A stretch of DNA of 64,000 bases from Paenibacillus sp. XY044 (lineage in GTDB: Bacteria; Bacillota; Bacilli; Paenibacillales; Paenibacillaceae): contig NZ_NQMO01000003.1 in the NCBI RefSeq assembly GCF_002257645.1, positions 62,001 to 126,000 of the forward strand, written 5' to 3'. The position numbers and the translations under genes were made by a program. Numbering within the stretch: position 1 is the stretch's first letter; each line of letters opens with the position of its first letter. Below are positions 1 to 8,853 of this stretch, in pieces. The notes under the pieces were generated by a model. The model was not told the DNA's origin and ran no database searches. It saw only the letters and a list, made by a program, of their open reading frames with translations.

Positions 1-1604
1 GCAGACCTTTGGAACAAGAAGACCGCGAGTCCAACGAAGTTCTGGAGATGCGCTATGACGGGATGGCACGACGCTCTCAGCGTGCCAACCCGAATTTCAT
101 AGACCGGATCTGGAACTTCTTTTCGTCTGTAAAGATCGCGGTATACATGATCATCCTGACCTTGCTCGGATCGATGCTGGGGACGATTTTCCCCCAGGAA
201 AACACGTTTTTGAACATCGATCCCTCGACGTACTACAAGGCAACCTACGGCACTCCCGGATGGATCTATTACAAGCTGGGTTTGTCGCATACGTACGAAT
301 CCTGGTGGTTTGTCCTTCTGCTCGTCATGATCGGCGCGTCGCTGGTCATCTGTAGTCTGGACCGGGTGCTGCCATTGTACAAAGCGCTTACCAAGCAAAG
401 GATTTTGAAGCATAAGCAGTTCCTGACCCGTCAGCGCGTCGTGTATGAGGGACCGGTTGAGCTGGAGTCCAAGGAATGGGTGGAAAAAGCTTCCGCCCGC
501 ATCAAGAAAAAGGGCTACCGTGTACATACCTTGGATAACGCTTTACTCGCGGAGAAGTACCGCTTCAGCCGCTGGGGTCCATACGTCATCCATATCGGAC
601 TGATCATCTTCCTGCTGGCCGTGCTGGCCCGCGGATTGCCCGGCCTGCACATGGACCAGCATGTGGCTTTTCCAGAGGGTGAAATCAAGCATATTCCGAA
701 TACGTCGTATTATTTGAAAAACGAAAAATTTACGGTTGAATACTACTCGGAACAAGATCTGCCAAAGGAATTTCAGGGCAAAAACAAGGTGCTTCCGAAG
801 CTGTTTAAAACGCAGGCGACCCTTTATGAATGCACGGCTAACTGCAATGATCCGTCCAAGGAGCCTACGCTGAAGGTGGTTGACAAGCACAACATAGAGG
901 TTAACGATCCGATGGACTACAAAGGCCTGAAGGCCTATCAGTTTGACTTCGATTTGACCCCGATCCTCCGTTCGGTCAAACCGTCCCTGGTGGACATGAA
1001 GACCGGCAAGGATTACGGGATGTTCCAGCTGAGCATTAAGGATCCTGAACGGAACTACAAAGTGGGGCCGTATTCGCTTGAGCTGAAGGAGAAGTACAAC
1101 GATTTCGGGCTGGATGAAAACGGTCAGCCCGTCACCAAAACTCCGAATCCAAACGCGCCGGCTTTTCTTTTCCTGATTAAGGGGCCGAATTTGCCAACCG
1201 AAGGCGTGCACTATTTCTACTTCCCGAAACAAATCGACAAGGAGCGCTTCCAGCAGGATGCCATTAACGCCAAAATGAACGGCGGGAGCGTTCCGCTCGA
1301 ACTGGACGTCAAGGGAATGGAAAATGTAGACTTTGCGATGTCGACTACCTATTTGAACATCCGGGTTGACAGAGCGATGCCTTTCGTATGGGTCGGTGCC
1401 GGCATCGTCATGCTGGGACTTGTGCTCGGCTTCTATTGGCAGCACCGCCGGATCTGGCTGCGGATTGACGATGGGAACCTAACGCTCGGTGCGCATACCA
1501 ACAAGAACTGGTTCGGCATCCGTCGGGAGATTTCGGCGATACTTCGTAAAATGAATCTGGAAGTGGACGAGAAGTCCTTGGATAACGGAGGGAATCACTC
1601 ATGA
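1..1604 (+). CDS. resB: ResB, cytochrome c biogenesis membrane protein (5' partial)
   Basis: ResB works with ResC as a System II cytochrome c synthase that delivers reduced haem to apocytochromes outside the membrane. The reading frame is open to the left edge (first full codon at base 3) and reads Arg-Pro-Leu before the TTG at 9, matching the CGxPL end of the zinc-ribbon start usual in Bacillus-type ResB. I therefore take the TTG at 9 as internal and the gene as truncated by the window. Visible are a first membrane segment (about residues 41-62 counted from base 9), two more near 100-115 and 190-207, a large extracytoplasmic domain, and a last membrane segment near 455-475. Its stop overlaps the resC ATG. 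Identification is firm; the true start lies outside. Confidence 0.93.
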   Translation, partial: RPLEQEDRESNEVLEMRYDGMARRSQRANPNFIDRIWNFFSSVKIAVYMIILTLLGSMLGTIFPQENTFLNIDPSTYYKATYGTPGWIYYKLGLSHTYESWWFVLLLVMIGASLVICSLDRVLPLYKALTKQRILKHKQFLTRQRVVYEGPVELESKEWVEKASARIKKKGYRVHTLDNALLAEKYRFSRWGPYVIHIGLIIFLLAVLARGLPGLHMDQHVAFPEGEIKHIPNTSYYLKNEKFTVEYYSEQDLPKEFQGKNKVLPKLFKTQATLYECTANCNDPSKEPTLKVVDKHNIEVNDPMDYKGLKAYQFDFDLTPILRSVKPSLVDMKTGKDYGMFQLSIKDPERNYKVGPYSLELKEKYNDFGLDENGQPVTKTPNPNAPAFLFLIKGPNLPTEGVHYFYFPKQIDKERFQQDAINAKMNGGSVPLELDVKGMENVDFAMSTTYLNIRVDRAMPFVWVGAGIVMLGLVLGFYWQHRRIWLRIDDGNLTLGAHTNKNWFGIRREISAILRKMNLEVDEKSLDNGGNHS

Positions 1605-2863
1605 GTGGATTGTTAAATTTCAGCAGCAACATGTTCGTCGTCGCATTTTTCCTGTACTGTGCGGCGTTCATCCTGTTTGCGGTCGCCATTATGGGCCGCC
1701 GGTGGAGTAACCGGGATCCGGAGTCGCACCGCAAGAAGTGGGGGAATATCGCATTCGGGGCATCCTCCCTGGGCCTGGTGCTGGAGCTCACGTACTTCTT
1801 TACCCGCTGGGCGGGCGGCGGACATATTCCCGTCAGCAACATGTACGAATTCATGTCGTTCCTCTCGATGATGGTCATGGTGGCGTTTACGGTGGTATAC
1901 CTTATTTACCGCAAAACGATTCTCGGCTTGTTCGCCGTGCCGATCACGATCATTATCATGGCATATGCCGCGGTATTTCCGCAGGAGGTGCAGCCGCTAA
2001 TTCCGTCGCTGCAGTCCTATTGGCTGAAAATCCACGTTACGATGGCGGCTGCCGGGGAATCGTTCTTCGCGATCGCTTTTGCGGCAGGGTTTATGTACCT
2101 GCTGCGCACGGTGAACTTCAGCAGCAAGGAAAAAACGGACAGACGCCAGCAGCGCTGGGTTGAAATCGTATTTTTCTCGATCATTCTGGTGATCTCGTTT
2201 ATCATTACGGTCTTTGCATTCCGTGCTGCCGGTTATGAATCCGTGTTCACGCAGACGAAGGCATCCGGAACGGCTGGGCAAACGACGACCGTCACCGAGA
2301 CCGTCGAATACAAGCTTCCGCCGATCGTGGCGCCGTATCACAGCAAGGTCGAAAGTTACCAGCCGTTCCTCGGCATGACCAAGCCGCTGTTCAGCGCTCC
2401 GTCCTGGATGAACGGCATCAACGCGGGACGCAAGTTCAATACGATTATTTGGACGGTGATTTCCGGCATTATTCTGTATGCGATCCTCCGTTTGATCGCA
2501 CGCAAGCCGCTTGGACGCGCGGCCTCTCCGTTCCTGGATGGAATCGATGCCGACGATTTGGATGAGATCAGCTACCGGGCGATCGCCATCGGGTTCCCGA
2601 TCTTTACGCTCGGCGCCTTGATTTTCGCGATGATTTGGGCCCAGGTCGCTTGGGGCCGCTTCTGGGGATGGGACCCGAAGGAAGTATGGGCGCTCATCTG
2701 CTGGCTGTTCTACAGCGCCTACCTGCATCTCAGACTGTCCCGCGGCTGGCAGGGACGGCAGTCATCGTGGCTGTCGGTTCTCGGCTTCCTCGTGGTTATG
2801 TTTACCCTGGTAGGTGTGAACCTCGTCATTGCCGGACTTCACTCCTATGCAGGTACAAGCTGA
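1601..2863 (+). CDS. resC: ResC/CcsB, cytochrome c biogenesis haem-handling protein
   Basis: A multi-pass membrane protein of the CcsA/CcsB/ResC family (420 aa) that binds haem at its WWD domain and pairs with ResB for covalent attachment to c-type cytochromes. The tryptophan-rich signature WGRFWGWDPKEVWALICW lies near residues 350-367. Candidate haem-ligand histidines are seen near residues 75 (GHIPVSN), 144 (KIHVTM) and 414 (GLHSYAG). The start is the ATG in the ATGA overlap with the resB stop, indicating translational coupling. A rho-independent terminator follows, so resBC and resDE are separate units or are joined only by read-through, as in Bacillus. Confidence 0.95.
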   Translation: MSGLLNFSSNMFVVAFFLYCAAFILFAVAIMGRRWSNRDPESHRKKWGNIAFGASSLGLVLELTYFFTRWAGGGHIPVSNMYEFMSFLSMMVMVAFTVVYLIYRKTILGLFAVPITIIIMAYAAVFPQEVQPLIPSLQSYWLKIHVTMAAAGESFFAIAFAAGFMYLLRTVNFSSKEKTDRRQQRWVEIVFFSIILVISFIITVFAFRAAGYESVFTQTKASGTAGQTTTVTETVEYKLPPIVAPYHSKVESYQPFLGMTKPLFSAPSWMNGINAGRKFNTIIWTVISGIILYAILRLIARKPLGRAASPFLDGIDADDLDEISYRAIAIGFPIFTLGALIFAMIWAQVAWGRFWGWDPKEVWALICWLFYSAYLHLRLSRGWQGRQSSWLSVLGFLVVMFTLVGVNLVIAGLHSYAGTS

Positions 2864-2890
2864 TTCGCATTTGACAATTTAGTATTCAAT

Positions 2891-2933
2891 AATCCGTTTC
2901 ACATTGCACGCTTGGATGTTGAAACGGATTTTT
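2891..2933 (+). terminator. Terminator after resBC
   Basis: An 11-bp perfect stem (2891-2901 with 2920-2930), an 18-base loop and a short T run. It lies in the 206-bp gap between resC and resD and separates the two units. Confidence 0.75.
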
Positions 2934-3069
2934 GTTAAGATAATAGAATAAATGCTTGCGATCTGGCTTCTTAGAATGTACGTGAAGGAAGTCTTTCTTG
3001 TTATGGACTTTTAAAAGCATTGAGTAATGATCAAGTTCTTCATAGAAATATTAAGGGGTTGAGGTCTTA

Positions 3070-3786
3070 ATGTCAGAACATACAAACCGGATCCTGGTCG
3101 TCGACGACGAGGAACGGATCCGCCGCCTGCTGAAAATGTATTTGGAGAAAGAAGGGTATGAAGTCGAGGAGGCCGAGGACGGCGAAACCGCGCTCCGTAA
3201 AGCGTCCAATCAGGACTATGGTCTCATCATGCTGGATTTAATGCTGCCTGGCATGGACGGCATCGAGGTGTGCAACCGGCTGCGCCAGCTCAAATCGACG
3301 CCGGTGCTGATGCTGACCGCCAAGGGCGAGGAAATCAACCGGGTTCAAGGCTTCGAGGTCGGTGCGGACGATTATGTCGTGAAGCCTTTCAGCCCGCGAG
3401 AAGTCATCTACCGGGTGAAAGCCATTTTGCGGCGTTCCTCGGCAACGGCGTATCTGTCGAAGGAAACGAATTCGAGCAACAACATCGTTTTCCCGCATCT
3501 CGTCATCGAGCACGACGCTCACCGGGTGACGGCGAACGGACAAGAGGTCAGCTTAACGCCTAAGGAATATGAACTGCTGCATTACTTGGCTGTCTCGCCG
3601 GACAAGGTCTTTTCCCGGGAAGAATTGCTGAAGGATGTATGGAACTATGAATTTTTCGGCGACCTGCGAACCGTTGACACGCATGTGAAGCGCCTGCGGG
3701 AGAAGCTGAACAAGGTATCACCGGAGTCGGCGGCGATGATCACCACCGTCTGGGGCGTCGGATACAAGCTCGAGGTACCGAAATAA
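3070..3786 (+). CDS. resD: ResD, OmpR-family response regulator
   Basis: DNA-binding response regulator (238 aa) of the ResDE redox/oxygen system, which in Bacillus activates cytochrome biogenesis and anaerobic respiration genes. The N-terminal receiver domain has the acidic pair in VVDDEER (residues 11-13), the phospho-acceptor Asp56 in IMLDLMLPGMDG, and the Lys of VVKPFSP. The C-terminal winged helix (about 135-235) carries LTPKEYELLHYLA and the recognition region RTVDTHVKRLREKL. RBS AAGGGGTTGAG precedes the ATG. The resE start follows the stop after a single base. The name rests on synteny with resBC and resE plus sequence. Confidence 0.93.
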   Translation: MSEHTNRILVVDDEERIRRLLKMYLEKEGYEVEEAEDGETALRKASNQDYGLIMLDLMLPGMDGIEVCNRLRQLKSTPVLMLTAKGEEINRVQGFEVGADDYVVKPFSPREVIYRVKAILRRSSATAYLSKETNSSNNIVFPHLVIEHDAHRVTANGQEVSLTPKEYELLHYLAVSPDKVFSREELLKDVWNYEFFGDLRTVDTHVKRLREKLNKVSPESAAMITTVWGVGYKLEVPK

Positions 3787-3787
3787 C

Positions 3788-5221
3788 ATGAATTTCTGGA
3801 CCTCTCTTGTCGGCAAGCTTTGGGCGACCATCATTTGCCTGGTGGCATGTATCCTGATTATTCTCGGATTATTTCTCCTTCCATACATCGATATGAATTA
3901 TTCGAACTCCGGAGATATCAAGCGTCTGTTTACGTACACTGCTATCATCGGGTTTTCGATGACGACCTTCTTCGCATTGTTTCTGCTGACGAAGATCACG
4001 CAGCCGATGCAGCAGATGATTCAGGCTACGGAAGCGATCCGTAAAGGGGAGTACAGCACGCGGCTGTCGATCAATACGAGCGACGAGATTGGAAAGCTGG
4101 CGAACACGTTCAATCATATGGCGGCCGAGCTGGAAGACAACATCCGCAATCTGAACCAGGAGAAGGAGCATCTGGCGAGCGTCCTGCGAAGCATGAGCGA
4201 TGGCGTCATTACCTTTGATACTTCGGGCAAGGTGATCTTGACCAACCCTCCGGGGCAAAAGCTGATCACCCTGTGGAAGGATATCCACTGGAATTTGGAC
4301 CAGGAGGACGCCGAGGGGGAAGAGGAACAGCAGGTGCCGGAGCCTTTACTGGACCTGTTCGATAATATGCTGGAAGGCAGCGGCGATACGAGCACGAATC
4401 TTCACGTCAAGCAGGGCGTCTGGTCGGTTCATATGGCGCCTCTGTATTCGGATAACGACATACGTGGGGCGGTTGCGGTGCTCCGCAACGTAACCGAGGA
4501 AGTACAGCTGGAAAAAATGCGCCAGGACTTCGTTGCCAACGTGTCGCATGAGATCCGTACGCCGTTGTCTATGATGCAGGGGTACAGCGAAGCGCTGCTG
4601 GATGGCATGGCAGCGTCGCCGGAGGAGAGCCAGGAGCTTATTCAGGTCATTCATGACGAATCCCTCCGTATGGGGCGACTCGTCAAGGATCTGCTTGACA
4701 TGGCGCGGATGGAAGCAGGGCATGTCGACATGGCCCAAAAACGGCTGGACCTGAACGAACTGCTGGAACGTGTATACCGCAAGTTTGCGGTCCGGGCCAA
4801 GGAGCGGAATATCGAACTCCTCTATGACCGTCAGACGGAGGAAATGGTTCTTGAGGAGGCTGACGAAGACCGTCTTGAGCAGGTCATGACCAATCTGCTT
4901 GACAATGCATTCCGGCATACGCCTGAAGAGAAGAAAATCAGTATCATTGCTGATCGTATCGTGTCGGACAAAAGGCCGATGATCAGAATCGTGGTCAAAG
5001 ACGAAGGGGTGGGTATTCCACCGGAGGATCTGCCTTTCGTGTTTGAACGATTTTACAAGGCGGACAAGGCGCGGGTGCGCGGGGAATCGGTCGGTACGGG
5101 ACTGGGGCTCGCCATCGTTAAAAACATCGTAGAATCGCACCAGGGCAGCATTCAGGTGGACAGCCGCTTAGGCGAAGGAACGGCCTTTACGATCCTGCTG
5201 CCTGTCGAAAGCCGTAAATAA
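3788..5221 (+). CDS. resE: ResE, sensor histidine kinase
   Basis: Membrane sensor kinase (477 aa), partner of ResD. Order: membrane helix about 11-32, a loop of only about 12 residues, second helix about 47-67, HAMP about 68-122, a PAS-like segment about 130-235, HisKA with the phospho-acceptor His254 in NVSHEIRTP, then the ATPase domain with N box (DNAFRHTP), G1 (DEGVGIP) and G2 (GTGLGLAIV). Bacillus ResE is over 100 residues longer because of an extracytoplasmic domain that is missing here, so sensing probably relies on the PAS/HAMP part. Followed by two terminator hairpins. Very likely co-transcribed with resD. Confidence 0.92.
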   Translation: MNFWTSLVGKLWATIICLVACILIILGLFLLPYIDMNYSNSGDIKRLFTYTAIIGFSMTTFFALFLLTKITQPMQQMIQATEAIRKGEYSTRLSINTSDEIGKLANTFNHMAAELEDNIRNLNQEKEHLASVLRSMSDGVITFDTSGKVILTNPPGQKLITLWKDIHWNLDQEDAEGEEEQQVPEPLLDLFDNMLEGSGDTSTNLHVKQGVWSVHMAPLYSDNDIRGAVAVLRNVTEEVQLEKMRQDFVANVSHEIRTPLSMMQGYSEALLDGMAASPEESQELIQVIHDESLRMGRLVKDLLDMARMEAGHVDMAQKRLDLNELLERVYRKFAVRAKERNIELLYDRQTEEMVLEEADEDRLEQVMTNLLDNAFRHTPEEKKISIIADRIVSDKRPMIRIVVKDEGVGIPPEDLPFVFERFYKADKARVRGESVGTGLGLAIVKNIVESHQGSIQVDSRLGEGTAFTILLPVESRK

Positions 5222-5236
5222 TGGAAAAAGAACAGG

Positions 5237-5262
5237 AAACACCTCTGACGGGGTGTTTTTTT
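5237..5262 (+). terminator. Terminator after resDE
   Basis: Stem AAACACC/GGTGTTT followed by a run of seven T, 16 bases after the resE stop. Confidence 0.8.
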
Positions 5263-5324
5263 GTTGAAGAAAAAAGATTAATCTTGTTCAACGTGGAACA
5301 TCAGCCGGCTTCATGCCTCAACAA

Positions 5325-5371
5325 AAAAACAGCGTAAGCGGGTTCGCTTGAACCAGGCTTACGCTGTTTTT
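5325..5371 (-). terminator. Terminator of serA (usable in both directions)
   Basis: A 12-bp perfect stem (5328-5339 with 5357-5368) with an A run on the left and a T run on the right, between the convergent resE and serA. It can end transcription from either side; resE already has its own hairpin, so its main role is probably for serA. Confidence 0.8.
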
Positions 5372-5386
5372 ATTTAAATGGATCGA

Positions 5387-6982
5387 TTAGGAAAGGACGA
5401 TCTCGACGGCGCTGTTGAGTTCAGGAATAGTCGTCAGCTCAGTCAGCACTTCTTTCTGCACGCCCTTGTCAACGGTCAGGATCATGATGGCTTCGCCGCC
5501 GATAATTTTCCGGCCGACCTGCATCGATGCGATGTTGACGTCGTTCTTGCCGAGCAGCGTCCCCACTTGGCCGATAATGCCCGGTTTGTCGTTATGCGAA
5601 ATCAGGATTTGATGACCCTCCGGTGCGATATCGACAGGGAATTTGTTCAGCTGCACGATCCGCTCGCCATAGCCGTTAAGCAGGGTGCCTGCTACCAGAC
5701 GCTCTTCGTTTTCGGATGTTTTGAGGGTAACGGTAAGCAGGTTCGTGAAGCCTTTGGACTTAGGAGCCGTGGATACGACCACGTTGACTTCCCGGTTTTT
5801 CGCGAGATGCATGCAGTTGACGATATTAACTTCACTGCCAAGGTGGTGGGCAAGCACTCCCTTCACGATGTAGCGGGTCAGCGGAAGGGTGTCGATGTCG
5901 GACAAGTCTCCCGCATAGTCCACATGAATTTCGTGGATGGCCTGGTTTTTCGTAATTTGGGCGGCAAAGCTGCCAAGTTTCTCGCCAAGCGAGAAGTAAG
6001 GCTGCAAGCGGCTCATGATGCTCGGCGCCACTGGCGGCATGTTGACGGCGTTCTTGAACGGCTCGTCGCGCAGAATGTGCAGTACTTCTTCGGACACGTC
6101 GATCGCCACGTTCTCCTGAGCTTCGATGGTGGAAGCGCCAAGGTGAGGCGTCACGATGATTTTTGGATGGTTCAGGAACGGGTGGTCCTGCTGCGGCGGC
6201 TCCGATTCAAACACGTCGAAAGCAGCGCCGGCAACGATGCCCTCATTGATCGCCTCAACCAAGGCCATCTCGTCAATCACTCCGCCGCGGGCGCAGTTGA
6301 TGATGCGCATACCCTTCTTCATCACCTCAAATTGCGGGCGGGAGATCATATGGCGGGTTTCCGGCGTAAGCGGTGTGTGTACCGTCATAAAATCGGCATT
6401 CCGGATAATATCGTCAACCGTCGCCAGCTTGACCTCAAGCTTCTCGGCGCGCTCTTGGGTCAGGAACGGATCGAATGCCAGAATGTTCATACCGAAAGCT
6501 TTGGCCCGTTTTGCAACTTCGCTGCCGATCCGCCCCATGCCGAGAACGCCAAGCGTTTTGTTGCGAAGCTCGACGCCAAGGAACGATTTGCGGTCCCAAG
6601 TTCCGTTGATCGTTTTGGCATAGGCTTGAGGAATGTGGCGAGCCAGTGCCATCATCATTGCAAAGGTATGCTCGCAGGTTGTTATCGTATTGCCGTCAGG
6701 GGCATTAATAACGATGATGCCGCGTTGGGTTGCCGCTTCGAGGTCGATATTGTCCACGCCGACGCCGGCGCGGCCGACGACTTTCAGACGGGTGCCTGCG
6801 GCCATGATTTTTTCAGTAACGCGCGTTTGGCTGCGTACGAGAAGGGCGTCATAATCCCCAATGATCGCCACAAGCTCGTCTTCGGAGAGTCCGGTATTTT
6901 TTTCTACCGTTACATCAGGTGCATCGACTAACTGCTGGATTCCCAGATCACTGATCGGATCCGATACTAACACTTTAAACAT
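5387..6982 (-). CDS. serA: D-3-phosphoglycerate dehydrogenase
   Basis: First step of serine synthesis, oxidising 3-phosphoglycerate to 3-phosphohydroxypyruvate with NAD. The 531-residue length fits the long Firmicute form. It has the Rossmann motif LGMGRIGSEVAKRA (glycines at about 148-153), catalytic Arg/Glu/His regions including VTPHLGAST near residue 280, an intervening ASB domain, and a C-terminal ACT domain (about 455-531, starting ISHNDKPGIIGQVG), the usual serine-binding module. AGGAGG lies just upstream of the ATG. Transcription should pass through the T-box leader upstream. Isolated gene; no serB/serC neighbour. Confidence 0.97.
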   Translation of the reverse strand: MFKVLVSDPISDLGIQQLVDAPDVTVEKNTGLSEDELVAIIGDYDALLVRSQTRVTEKIMAAGTRLKVVGRAGVGVDNIDLEAATQRGIIVINAPDGNTITTCEHTFAMMMALARHIPQAYAKTINGTWDRKSFLGVELRNKTLGVLGMGRIGSEVAKRAKAFGMNILAFDPFLTQERAEKLEVKLATVDDIIRNADFMTVHTPLTPETRHMISRPQFEVMKKGMRIINCARGGVIDEMALVEAINEGIVAGAAFDVFESEPPQQDHPFLNHPKIIVTPHLGASTIEAQENVAIDVSEEVLHILRDEPFKNAVNMPPVAPSIMSRLQPYFSLGEKLGSFAAQITKNQAIHEIHVDYAGDLSDIDTLPLTRYIVKGVLAHHLGSEVNIVNCMHLAKNREVNVVVSTAPKSKGFTNLLTVTLKTSENEERLVAGTLLNGYGERIVQLNKFPVDIAPEGHQILISHNDKPGIIGQVGTLLGKNDVNIASMQVGRKIIGGEAIMILTVDKGVQKEVLTELTTIPELNSAVEIVLS

Positions 6983-7189
6983 TGGTTTCCATCCTCCTTA
7001 AATATCTAAAACGCTTATATATAAGAACGTGTCCGGAAGGAACACATCCGTGAAGCCGAAAATAGAGAAGCTGACCCATCGTGATGGTATTAAAGCAGAT
7101 GCCTAAGTCTATTCCTAAAGCAACGCGGTGCTGTAACAAAGAATAGAAGTGCAGCAGGCCGAAATTCGATCCCCTACCGACGTGGGGAC

Positions 7190-7471
7190 GCAAAAAAACT
7201 CCCGATCCGCATACTACTTGCGTAGTAAGGGACGAGAGTTGTCGTGGTGCCACCCTAATTCACCGCCGTCTTCGCGAACGGCAGCCTCAAGGTCTTCTAA
7301 TAGGAGACCTGATTGGTAACGGAATCATCCGACTGCACCTACTTGGTAGTTCAATGCAGTTGCTCTGGAACGCTAAAGATGACTTCACTGTCGCCGGTTT
7401 GCACCAACCACCGGCTCTCTGGGGACGTTGAAGCCTCTTCTTTCCTTCATCGTGTTTCGCTCAATTAATTT
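7190..7471 (-). ncRNA. T-box riboswitch leader of serA
   Basis: Read on the minus strand this is a complete tRNA-sensing T-box leader. It has the stem I distal signature AGAGAGCCGGTGG with TGGTGCAAACCGGC, the T-box sequence AGGGTGGCACC (around 7244-7255), and a terminator whose arms are CTCTCGTCC and GGATCGGGAG (one bulge) around an inner TACTAC/GTAGTA stem, ending in seven U near 7193-7199. The T-box side can pair into the competing antiterminator. A candidate specifier is AGC (Ser) at 7372-7374, which suits serA, but the specifier loop was placed by eye only. The remaining 200 bases to the serA ATG hold the untranslated leader and AGGAGG. Confidence 0.92.
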
Positions 7472-7477
7472 TTCCAT

Positions 7478-7507
7478 AATGTATCACGGGCTGATCAAGC
7501 ATGTCAA
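7478..7507 (-). promoter_or_regulatory. Sigma-A promoter of the serA T-box transcript
   Basis: On the minus strand TTGACA (7502-7507) and TACATT (7478-7483) are separated by 18 bases. The predicted RNA start near 7471 sits just before T-box stem I. Confidence 0.7.
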
Positions 7508-7819
7508 TAGGTAAAAGTGCTTCCCTTGAATGTTCTGCTCTTAATCTGCTATGATTCTAATGCTGGGAGGACTTTTTTAAGATTATAGAATGTATAAATT
7601 TTAGCAGAGCTGAACCGTTCTGTAATCGCAAGGTAAGCTTCCGCTAAATGCGGTCTGGCTTCCTTGAAAGTAGGATAAACGTTTTACTTACTGGTTGTTG
7701 AATCGTATATTTCGGGGGTCCCGCAAAATACAAACAGTCGCTCGGGACAAATTCTTCGCGTTGTGGGATGGTTGCATTCTTGCTAGTATCAGAAACTTAA
7801 TAGACAGGCAGGCCTCATC
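7508..7819. other. Intergenic region between serA leader and CPBP gene
   Basis: Divergent spacer of about 310 bases. It holds a copy of a dispersed repeat (7706-7770, listed separately) and must contain the promoter for the gene at 7820, which I could not place with confidence. No RBS-backed small ORF was seen. Confidence 0.5.
7706..7770. repeat. Dispersed intergenic repeat, copy A
   Basis: TTTCGGGGGTCCCGCAAAATAC (shown as two modules: TTTCGGGG then TCCCGCAAAATAC, 7709-7731), followed about 25 bases later by TTCGCGTTGTGGGA. The same order of modules occurs in copy C at 27831-27909, and part of it in copy B at 21970-21990. The copies are diverged; the family assignment is by eye. Confidence 0.45.
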
Positions 7820-8413
7820 ATGAAAAAAAGGAAATGGAAATTACCCAAAATTCAGCAGGCTAAGCCTGAACAACTGAATGACCGTCTACTTCTTATCAAT
7901 CTGTATATCACCCAAGGTCTCACCTTACTGATCGGTCTCGTATGGATTCTGCTTCAAAGAAGAAATCCGCTTGCCTTGTTTCAGCTTCATCATCCCGGAC
8001 AGGTGGTGGCTTGGGGACTGGGGTTGGCCGTTGCGATGTTTGCCGTCGATTTCCTCGTTTCCCGGATTACGCCGGAAGAAGTTATGGACGACGGGGGAAT
8101 CAACAACATGCTGTTCCAGCGCCGTCCCGTATGGCATATCATAGTTATCTCCGCCGTTGTGGCGGTATGCGAAGAGCTGCTGTTCCGGGGAGCCGTGCAG
8201 CATGCGTTCGGTCCGTATTGGACCAGTATATTATTTGCGGTTATTCACGTCCGGTATTTGAAGCACTGGATTCCAACCGGCTGGGTTTTTTTGAGCAGTT
8301 ACGGCCTCGGATATATTTACATACATTCCGGAACACTGCTTGCCCCGGTCTTATGCCATTTTATGATTGATTGTGTATCCGGGCTAGTGATTCGATTTCG
8401 GAGGGAATCATGA
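7820..8413 (+). CDS. CPBP-family intramembrane metalloprotease
   Basis: Membrane protein of 197 aa in the CAAX protease/bacteriocin-processing (CPBP, Abi) family. The glutamate pair and arginine of motif 1 are in CEELLFRGAVQHAFG (Glu118, Glu119, Arg123); the second-motif histidine is His143 (FAVIHV) and the third is His180 (LCHFMID). Three to five hydrophobic segments surround them. Members cleave peptides inside membranes or protect against peptides; the substrate here is unknown. The next gene starts inside its stop codon (ATGA), so the two are coupled. Confidence 0.85.
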   Translation: MKKRKWKLPKIQQAKPEQLNDRLLLINLYITQGLTLLIGLVWILLQRRNPLALFQLHHPGQVVAWGLGLAVAMFAVDFLVSRITPEEVMDDGGINNMLFQRRPVWHIIVISAVVAVCEELLFRGAVQHAFGPYWTSILFAVIHVRYLKHWIPTGWVFLSSYGLGYIYIHSGTLLAPVLCHFMIDCVSGLVIRFRRES

Positions 8414-8853
8414 ACAGCGAATTAAGCAGAGTGGAAACGTACAGAAAAAATCGGAAAAAGCCTCCGGTAAAAAAGGAGGCTTCTACGGGAGGGAGCAAAC
8501 GGACTTCACCCAAGTCCAAGCCGGCACAGACGTCTTCATCCCGGGCGGCCGGAACGCTCAGACGTGGAAAAGCAGCGGGAGATACGGGGAAACGAGCGCC
8601 AGCTGCCGCCAGAGCTGCAGATGCTTCGGGTTCGGCGGGAGCGCAGCAGACACGGCGAAGTAACCGTGCGGCCGGGAAAAGGGAGGCGGTTAACGAGCCC
8701 GCCGTTCCGGCAAGGGCTGACACTTACGGATCCAGGCGAATCAAGATCAGCAAATATTTTACGAACACTTTGATCTTTTTATTTATCTGTTTAACGGCAT
8801 TTCTGGTCTATTGGGGAATCAAGGGCGCTCCTCCGCTGGAGGAACTATGGTAG
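8410..8853 (+). CDS. Small basic protein with a C-terminal membrane anchor
   Basis: A protein of 147 aa without a family I recognise. About 105 residues are low-complexity and strongly basic (Lys, Arg, Ala, Ser, Gly, Thr), followed by one membrane helix (about 118-137, NTLIFLFICLTAFLVYWGI) and a short tail ending EELW. Orientation by charge suggests a cytoplasmic basic tail that could touch nucleic acid or acidic lipid. The start is in the ATGA overlap with the CPBP gene. Its end overlaps the metallophosphoesterase start and encodes a small hairpin over that gene's RBS, so the three genes look translationally coupled. Confidence 0.7.
   Translation: MNSELSRVETYRKNRKKPPVKKEASTGGSKRTSPKSKPAQTSSSRAAGTLRRGKAAGDTGKRAPAAARAADASGSAGAQQTRRSNRAAGKREAVNEPAVPARADTYGSRRIKISKYFTNTLIFLFICLTAFLVYWGIKGAPPLEELW

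Noticed and set aside
1-11. TTG at base 9 as the true resB start
   Set aside because: The frame stays open to the window edge and encodes Arg-Pro-Leu, which fits the end of the N-terminal zinc-ribbon of ResB.
543-1445. 300-codon minus-strand ORF inside resB
   Set aside because: Antisense shadow of a strongly coding gene; no RBS and no recognisable protein pattern.
5378-6931. 517-codon plus-strand ORF opposite serA
   Set aside because: Shadow frame of serA; the real gene has full catalytic and ACT motifs.
6975-7253. 92-codon minus-strand ORF upstream of serA
   Set aside because: Overlaps the T-box terminator and serA RBS; it is leader RNA.
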